Below are positions 58,525 through 64,000 of a stretch of DNA of 64,000 nucleotides, in pieces. The DNA lies in the NCBI GenBank assembly GCA_021029095.1, contig JAJOHG010000114.1, forward strand, positions 22,880 to 86,879. Reading direction: 5' to 3'. The stretch is from Phellopilus nigrolimitatus (Eukaryota > Basidiomycota > Agaricomycetes > Hymenochaetales > Hymenochaetaceae). The translations under genes were made by a program, and so were the position numbers. Below the pieces are notes generated by a model. It ran no database searches. It saw nothing but the letters and a program-made list of their open reading frames with translations, and had not been told where the DNA came from. Every line of letters begins with the position of its first letter. Position 1 is the first letter of the stretch.

Positions 58525-61244
58525 AGGTCGAGGAACCGCCGTCACGACGGGGAGGCCCACCACCCAAACCGATACCCCGCTCACTCCATTCCTTCAGCGA
58601 CGATTTCGCGGCGTCACCATTTTTCTTCAATCAAGCTTACGTCTTTTGCGACCACGACTCGATCGCGGTTTCTACTTTCGATCCCTTCGCTCCGTCTCCA
58701 TCCGCTTTCACAGTTAACCCATCAAAACAACATAAACACTCGCAATCCCGGAAAACCCCGAAGAAAACCAGAAAATACACGAAACCCACTTCGCCTCCAA
58801 CTCAGATACCCGCGGCTCTCCACGCTAATCTCGTCTCTATCTCCTCCGTCTCTATCTCCTCCCAAGAACCCGCCACCGCTCTCGATCGCGATATACCCTT
58901 AGACTTCGCCCGTGACACCCACACGACCAACCTTGCGTACAAGAAGGTCGCGGACCGCGTCAAACCAGTACAGACGACCCTCCCCGAAAAATTCCGCATC
59001 ATCCGCCACGAGTTCCCCGACCCTCTCCGCGACCTCCCAGAGATCCCTCTGCATCCTCCTGACTTCGTCCCCGGAACGCGCTTCACCCAAGAACGGTATA
59101 ATTCCCTCAAATCCGCCCTCGAGGGGACGGATTTCTTGTTGCCAGACGAGGTGAAGCTCTCGCTCGAGCTCATCCGTATCCAGGAATTTGCGTTCGCCTG
59201 GGACGAAAGCGAGAAGGGGTCCCTCGATCAAGAGTACTTCCCACCGGTGCTCATTCCGACTATCGAGCACATCCCGTGGGCACTGCGCGTCATTCCCATC
59301 CCTCCAGGCATCTTCGACAAAGTCATCGCGATCATCAAGGACAAAATCAGCTCTGGTGTGTACGAGCCCTCAAACTCCTCTTACCGATCGAGATGGTTTT
59401 GCGTCGTCAAGAAAGACGGGACGTCCCTTCGAATCGTACTCGACCTCCAACCACTGAACGCGGTCTCGATCCGCGATCCCGCAGTTCCGCCCAGCGTCGA
59501 CACACTAGCGGAGTCCTTTGGCGGTCGCGCCTGCTACACCATCTTCGACCTCTTCGTCGCATTCAACCAACGGAAGCTGCATGAGGACTCTCGTGATCTC
59601 ACTACGTTCCAGACACCACTGGGGACCTTCCGTATCACAGCGATCCCTATGGGGTGGACGAACTCACAGCAGACTATGCATGGCGACGTCACGTTCATTC
59701 TCCGCGATGAAATCCCTGGACATACGGTCCCATTCATTGACGACATTCCCGTGAAAGGTCCGGAAACCCGATACGAGCGCGAAGACGGTACGTACGAGGT
59801 AATGGAAGGTAACCCAGGGATCCGTCGTTTCATCTACGAACACCTCCTCGTCGTCAACCGCATTCTCCACAGACTCAAGAACGTCGGCGCGACCCTATCA
59901 GGAAAGAAGATCACGCTCTGCGCACCTTCCGGAGTCATCGTTGGACACACATGCACATACGACGGACGCGTCGCAGATGATTCCCGTGTCCAGTGTATCC
60001 GGGACTGGCCTGAGCCGCGTAACGTCTCAGAGGTTCGCCAATTCCTAGGCACATGCGGCGTGCTTCGTATCTTCATCAAGGACTACGCGCGACTCACGAA
60101 ACCGATCACTGTCCTCCTCAACAAAAACATCGACTTCATTTTCGGCCCGGAACAGATCGAGTGCTTCCAACGGGTCAAGGAAACCGTCATGAACTGCCCC
60201 GCGCTGAAACTGATCGACTATCAATGCACCCGTCCCATCATACTTGCGGTCGACTCTTCGAACATCGGTTTCGGCTGCATCATCCTCCAGCTCGGAGAAA
60301 AGGGAGAACGCTTCGTATCGCGCTTTATCTCAGGTTGCTGGAACGAGCGCGAACGGAACTACTCCCAACCGAAGGCCGAGCTCTTTGGCCTCTTTCGAGC
60401 TCTCCGCGCAGCGCGACTCTACATCATCGGTTTCCCATACCTAGTGGTAGAGGTCGACGCGAAGTACATCAGCGGCATGATAAACAACCGCGACCTCCTC
60501 CCGAACGCTACCATCAACCGCTGGGTCGCGGGCATCTTATTATTCAACTTCAAGCTCGTACACGTCCCAGGGGAACGGCACTCAGGCGCGGATGGCGTGT
60601 CAAGACGGCCTTCAGCACCGGAGGACCCCCCACCCGACACAGAGTACGAGGACTGGATCGACGAGCAGTACGGGTTCCTCGCGACGTCCGCTACGGTCGA
60701 GAAGGCATCGCCTGCAATACCGCGATCCTCGAAGGCACAACGTCGCGATGCGCTTCTCCAACTATTCCGCAAATTCTTGACCACGAGCGAACCGCCCGCG
60801 CATCTGAAGGGCGACGAATCGAAGCTGCGGGCCTTCGTTCGAGCCGCAGCGCAATTCTTTGTCGACAAGGATCTCTTCTGGCGAAAGAACCGCAAGAACC
60901 GCCCTCAACAAGTCCCGGACGCTTCGCGGCGCTTCCGCATCATGGAGGCTTCGCATGACGATATTGGACATCGCGGCTTCTTCTCCGTGCGGATCAGGAT
61001 CCACGACCGCTTCTGGTGGCCATTCATGGACCGCGACATCAAGTGGTTCCTGACTTCTTGTCACGAGTGTCAAGTCCGTCAAACGAAACGCCTACACATC
61101 CCTCCCTCGATCCCACCCCCCAGCCGGTCTGTTTCGCCGCATTCATGTCGACATCATGCACATGCCCAAAGTGGCCGGATTCCAGTACATCATTCAGGCG
61201 CGCTGTTCCCTATCCGGCTGGCCCGAGTTTCGACTTCTGCGTAA
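58512..61244 (+). CDS. Ty3/gypsy Pol (RT, RNase H, integrase N-part), -1 frame
   Basis: This frame is open from the slippery site and has no own early Met, so it must be made as a Gag-Pol fusion. A basic linker (KQHKHSQSRKTPKKTRKYTK) precedes the reverse transcriptase: SPSNSSYRSRWFCVVKKDGT-like entry, RIVLDLQPLNAVSIRDP, CYTIFDLFVAFNQRKL and the catalytic FIDD at 59733-59744 (the family has YVDD or FIDD). RNase H follows with ILAVDSSNIGFGCIILQ, QPKAELFGLFRALRAA and VVEVDAKYISGM. The integrase zinc-binding part is HDDIGHRGFF...FLTSCHECQVRQTK. At 61116-61121 a run of six C throws the frame off; reading then goes on with unrelated residues to a stop at 61244. Confidence 0.88.
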   Translation, partial: GFYLKVEEPPSRRGGPPPKPIPRSLHSFSDDFAASPFFFNQAYVFCDHDSIAVSTFDPFAPSPSAFTVNPSKQHKHSQSRKTPKKTRKYTKPTSPPTQIPAALHANLVSISSVSISSQEPATALDRDIPLDFARDTHTTNLAYKKVADRVKPVQTTLPEKFRIIRHEFPDPLRDLPEIPLHPPDFVPGTRFTQERYNSLKSALEGTDFLLPDEVKLSLELIRIQEFAFAWDESEKGSLDQEYFPPVLIPTIEHIPWALRVIPIPPGIFDKVIAIIKDKISSGVYEPSNSSYRSRWFCVVKKDGTSLRIVLDLQPLNAVSIRDPAVPPSVDTLAESFGGRACYTIFDLFVAFNQRKLHEDSRDLTTFQTPLGTFRITAIPMGWTNSQQTMHGDVTFILRDEIPGHTVPFIDDIPVKGPETRYEREDGTYEVMEGNPGIRRFIYEHLLVVNRILHRLKNVGATLSGKKITLCAPSGVIVGHTCTYDGRVADDSRVQCIRDWPEPRNVSEVRQFLGTCGVLRIFIKDYARLTKPITVLLNKNIDFIFGPEQIECFQRVKETVMNCPALKLIDYQCTRPIILAVDSSNIGFGCIILQLGEKGERFVSRFISGCWNERERNYSQPKAELFGLFRALRAARLYIIGFPYLVVEVDAKYISGMINNRDLLPNATINRWVAGILLFNFKLVHVPGERHSGADGVSRRPSAPEDPPPDTEYEDWIDEQYGFLATSATVEKASPAIPRSSKAQRRDALLQLFRKFLTTSEPPAHLKGDESKLRAFVRAAAQFFVDKDLFWRKNRKNRPQQVPDASRRFRIMEASHDDIGHRGFFSVRIRIHDRFWWPFMDRDIKWFLTSCHECQVRQTKRLHIPPSIPPPSRSVSPHSCRHHAHAQSGRIPVHHSGALFPIRLARVSTSA

Positions 61245-62073
61245 CGAGAGCGCGAAGGCTATCCAGAACTTCCTCTTCGACGAGATCGTCTGCCGGCATG
61301 GTCCCTTTATCGACGTCGTCACGGACAACGGGTCCGCATTCGAGCCCGCCGTCACGAAGATCGCGCGCCACATCGGACACCATATCGCGATATCCCCGTA
61401 CAACTCTCAAGCGAACGGCATCGTCGAGCGATCCCACCGTGATATTCGCGAAGTCATCATGAAGCTCTGCAAAGGCGACGATAGCAAGTGGCCAGCAGTC
61501 GCGGCATACGCCTTCTGGTCGGATCGAGTCACGATTAAAGCGTCATCTGGATACTCACCATACTACCTTATGCACGGAGTGGAGCCCACGCTTCCCCTCG
61601 ACCTTATTGAAGCGACATATATGTCCCCGACCCTCGACCGCACCATCTCGCATATCGAACTTCTAGCCAGACGCGCCAACGACCTCCAACGCCGCTCAGA
61701 AGATCTCGCGACAGCACACGATCGCGTACTCGCGTCAAGATTCAAAGCTGCACACCGCTTTCGATCCGAATACGAGCACTCGATCAAGGAGTACAACTTC
61801 GAGCCCGGCGCCCTCGTCTTAGCTCGGAACACACGCGTCGAGAAGGAGCTCAACCGCAAGACCAAGCATCGCTACCTCGGCCCTCTCGTCGTTGCTCGCC
61901 GCACCAAAGGTGGCTCATACATCCTCGCGGATATGGACGGCTCACTGTACAAAAACCGCTTCGCGGCATTCCGCGTCATCCCATACCATCCGCGATCCCA
62001 GCTCACGGTCCCGCTTACACAGCACGTCCAGCGAACCGACCGCGACCTCGACGAGCTCGCTACCGCAGGATGA
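61123..62073 (+). pseudogene. Ty3/gypsy integrase catalytic core and C-terminus (after frameshift)
   Basis: This is the continuation of pol in the +1 frame. It gives GLFRRIHVDIMHMPKV (first Asp at 61150), VVTDNGSAFEPAVTK (second Asp) and SPYNSQANGIVERSHRD (Glu), so the DDE triad is complete. The C-terminus has the GPF/Y-like module (KHRYLGPLVVARRTKGGSYILADMDG) and ends DELATAG at 62073. No chromodomain is seen. Removing one C from the run at 61116-61121 would join it to the upstream frame, so the break is a single-base change. Confidence 0.85.
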
Positions 62074-62484
62074 TATCGCGGAAGACCAAGTCGACATCCC
62101 GGCGGACTGGACTGACGCGCATGATGATTAGACAGAAAACAAACCCTGTAGTCCCACTGTCTCCATCCATAAAACTCATGCAATACACGTCGCTTATGCT
62201 GCTACTCGATCGACACATAACAAGTCCGACTTAGCATATTCCTCACAGCCCGAGAAGACGTTTTCCGGGTCGCAGATCGACACGACCCTCACACGCACAC
62301 ATCGCGATCAAAGCCTCGACACTCACACCCATCGCGATACGCACCGCTCACCAAAGACAAGAAAGAGCGTATTATTCTACATTACGCAAGCGTATTATAA
62401 ATCTAATACAAGACGCTCTACCAAGAAAACCAAAGAAACAAAAACCGTGACCCAAAAAGTTTTTTTTCCCGCCCCGACCACGCT

Positions 62485-63091
62485 CTACAGACCATCCGGC
62501 GGTCCGGGCTTCATGATCCTCCCGAGCCCCACCTTCGCGTCCGCCGCCGCCTGCGCGAACTCGGCCAGGCCCAACTGTGCGACCCGCGCGGCCGACGACA
62601 GCCGTGTCAGCGACGAGAGCGCGCCCACGATGTCCTCCTCGGGGATGAGGATGGCATCGCGGACGTGGCGCTCGCCCGGCCCCGCGCGCTCCGTCGCAGC
62701 GCTCGCACGCGTCACCCGCGAAGGGCCCGCGACCGGCGATCCCACGTTCATCGACGGCGGGAGCTCTCGCGGCTGACGCCATCCCATACGCTGCGCGCGG
62801 ACGCGGCTGGCGCTTCTCCCCCTTCCCCACCGGCTCGTCCTTCACCTTCAGCGTCACGCGGCCCTTCCCTTTGCCCGTCGCAGCCGGCCCCTCCGCCCCG
62901 TCCCATTCCTCGTCCTTTACCCCCGTACCGCGCCGGGTTGACGCCGCCTTCGCCTTCGGTTTCGGTGCCGCGACATCCGGTCCCAGCCGCTTCGCCGACA
63001 GCGGCGACGTCCGGTAGTTCCCGACGGTGCAGCCGGTGCCCTCACTGCTGCCAGCAACTCTATTGAATAAATATGAGAGAACGCTGGTCAA
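62485..63091 (-). CDS. Uncharacterised GC-rich gene, frame change inside
   Basis: I do not recognise it. The minus-strand exon begins after a TTCAATAG acceptor near 63062 with VAGSSEGTGCTVGNYRTSPL and a Lys/Ala/Pro-rich stretch. A second frame reads LPPSMNVGSPVAGPSRVTRA, DAILIPEEDIVGALSSLTRL, and AARVAQLGLAEFAQAAADAK before ending at 62485; it has amphipathic heptads and looks real. The two parts meet near 62770-62800 in different frames. Either a short intron or a one-base error links them. If the first frame continues alone the end would be at 62372. Upstream exons, if any, lie beyond 63091 in AT-rich DNA. Confidence 0.35.
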
Positions 63092-63237
63092 TCCATATTG
63101 TATAACTTTCAGCGTTGGCTGAAATAATTTACAGTCAGTGTTGCTGATAGGAATGAGTATCTAGTATGCTTGCCCAGTAGACCGGAAGTGGCGAGGATAT
63201 TCTGTAATCCATGATTACTAATTTACAATATAATCTT

Positions 63238-63350
63238 ATATTAATTTGTAGAGTATATTCTTTTAATTTGCAGAGTATATTTAATTTTAATTTGTAGAGT
63301 ATATTTAATTTTAATCTGTAGAGTATTTTAATTTTAATTGAAAAGAATAT
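63238..63350 (+). repeat. AT-rich tandem repeat (about 28 bp, TTAATTTGTAGAGTATATT type)
   Basis: Four imperfect copies of a word with TGTAGAGTATATT and TTAATTTTAA spacers. It is very AT-rich and non-coding. Confidence 0.8.
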
Positions 63351-63379
63351 TTAATCTCAAAAATAAAAATACACTCAAT

Positions 63380-63515
63380 CCGAAGATCCTTTCACTCGGC
63401 GGCTAGATTAATTTAGGGTTTGATAAGCATGAATTGCAGTGCAATGCCTAGATTCTTTCACTCGGTGCATGATTTAGGCTTTGATAGACGTATAATGCAG
63501 TGCAAGACGATCAGG
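63380..63515 (+). repeat. Imperfect direct repeat of about 60 bp
   Basis: The stretch from TTTCACTCGGCGGCTAGATTAA to GCAGTGCAATG is repeated soon after as TTTCACTCGGTGCATGATTTAG to GCAGTGCAAGACG. Both share GGxTTTGATA-x-GCAGTGCAA. Non-coding duplication. Confidence 0.65.
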
Positions 63516-63590
63516 GAAAATCATCAAGATGTATTCAAATTCGGAGCGTGTGTAAGCCCGCTGGCGCGTTCTTTCCCATTCCGACACGAT

Positions 63591-63670
63591 GTGTGTCCGA
63601 CCGGCCGACGTTCCGACGTTTTTGACGGCCGACGTTTTTGACCGACCGACGTTTCGGCCGACGTTTTCGC
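63591..63670 (+). repeat. Short GGCCGACGTTT tandem tract
   Basis: The word CCGACGTTT with variants recurs five times within 80 bp. No coding sense is evident. Confidence 0.75.
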
Positions 63671-63813
63671 ATTTCCGACTTTCCCAACTTGTCGGAAAGT
63701 CGGCTTACGTACTTCAAGAGTAATAAGGGTCGGATCCCTGTCGGACTGGTACTGTATAGTTTTTATTATATAATCCGACCCATTTTCACTGCGCGCCGTC
63801 ACCTTTGTTGCCT

Positions 63814-63890
63814 CAGTATCTCTGACAGCAACAAGGTGAGTAAATGCGTCTCATGTATGTATTTAGAGTATCTCTGACAGCAACAAAGAT
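63814..63890 (+). repeat. Direct repeat AGTATCTCTGACAGCAACAA
   Basis: The same 20-bp word occurs twice, about 50 bp apart, in otherwise unique AT-rich DNA near the window end. It could be a trace of a small duplication. Confidence 0.75.
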
Positions 63891-64000
63891 TACTTTGTCC
63901 TGTTTTGTCTTGTAGGCTCAAGTGTTGGCACTCTCTGGGTGCCTTCCACTTTTTTTTTTAACATCAGCAAAGCGTATCTTTGCCCCTTGCACGTTTCCGC

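Larger units (their letters stand above)
56089..62073 (+). mobile_element. Ty3/gypsy LTR retrotransposon (coding core)
   Basis: Order gag - protease - reverse transcriptase - RNase H - integrase identifies the Ty3/gypsy superfamily. Coordinates cover only the coding core. Upstream, 54650-56088 is CG/TCGA-rich leader-like sequence with an SR-rich open stretch near 55585-55776; downstream, about 62074-62370 has no open frame. I compared these flanks by eye and found no long direct repeat, primer-binding site or polypurine tract, so the LTRs lie outside, are lost, or have diverged. One frameshift in integrase makes this copy defective. Confidence 0.9.

Noticed and set aside
1..64000. tRNA genes, rRNA and CRISPR arrays
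   Set aside because: A scan for B-box-like GGTTCGA words with matching arms, and for spaced short repeats, gave nothing convincing.

Overview
This is a window of nuclear DNA from a basidiomycete fungus, most likely an Agaricomycete white-rot (Polyporales-like) species. The evidence is: genes broken by many short GT-AG introns (about 50-70 nt), three multi-intron laccase genes, a cerato-platanin, F-box genes of the kind expanded in mushroom-forming fungi, a fungal Ty3/gypsy element and Tc1/mariner-type elements. Gene models were assembled by eye by joining exons in six frames, so exact splice sites are inferred unless stated.

Left part (1-16 kb): a BCS1-like AAA ATPase on the minus strand (50-3606) carries a 22-nt microexon and a long charged C-terminal tail. 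About 3.8 kb without a recognisable gene follow. Then come a divergent pair, SYS1 (minus, with an apparent frame conflict) and a dipeptidyl aminopeptidase of family S9B (plus); a single-exon cerato-platanin (minus); and squalene epoxidase ERG1 (plus).

Middle part (16-40 kb): laccase 1 (minus) and laccase 2 (plus) lie head to head, and laccase 3 (plus) is about 12 kb further on. Between them are an F-box-like gene (minus), a 639-bp non-autonomous TA-target element, and a minus-strand housekeeping block: an EFM7/NNT1-type methyltransferase, the ATP-dependent NAD(P)H-hydrate dehydratase and phosphoglucomutase. In the phosphoglucomutase gene the last intron sits directly in front of the stop codon.

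Right-centre (40-51 kb): a very GC-rich, low-complexity stretch holds two minus-strand genes. Together they carry four copies of a compact C-x2-C-G...W-x2-H-x3-C finger that I cannot match to a named zinc-finger class. Next are dolichyldiphosphatase (minus), a second F-box-like gene (plus) that is a paralogue of the first but has one in-frame TAG where the paralogue has Trp, and a 5'-truncated alcohol dehydrogenase remnant.

Right part (51-64 kb): a mobile-element area. It holds a 1234-bp Tc1-type element with perfect 27-bp inverted repeats and a decayed transposase; an AT-richer unknown minus-strand gene ending in three copies of a 126-bp in-frame repeat; and a Ty3/gypsy element. In that element pol is in the -1 frame relative to gag and a GGGTTTT slippery heptamer lies four nucleotides before the gag stop codon. 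A one-base expansion of a C run breaks its integrase. No LTR pair could be found. The window ends with a GC-rich unknown gene and AT-rich tandem repeats.

Functionally, the secreted oxidases (laccases) and the cerato-platanin point to a lignocellulose-degrading or plant-interacting lifestyle. The remaining genes are conserved housekeeping functions: mitochondrial assembly, Golgi trafficking, sterol synthesis, dolichol recycling, sugar-phosphate metabolism and NAD(P)H repair.
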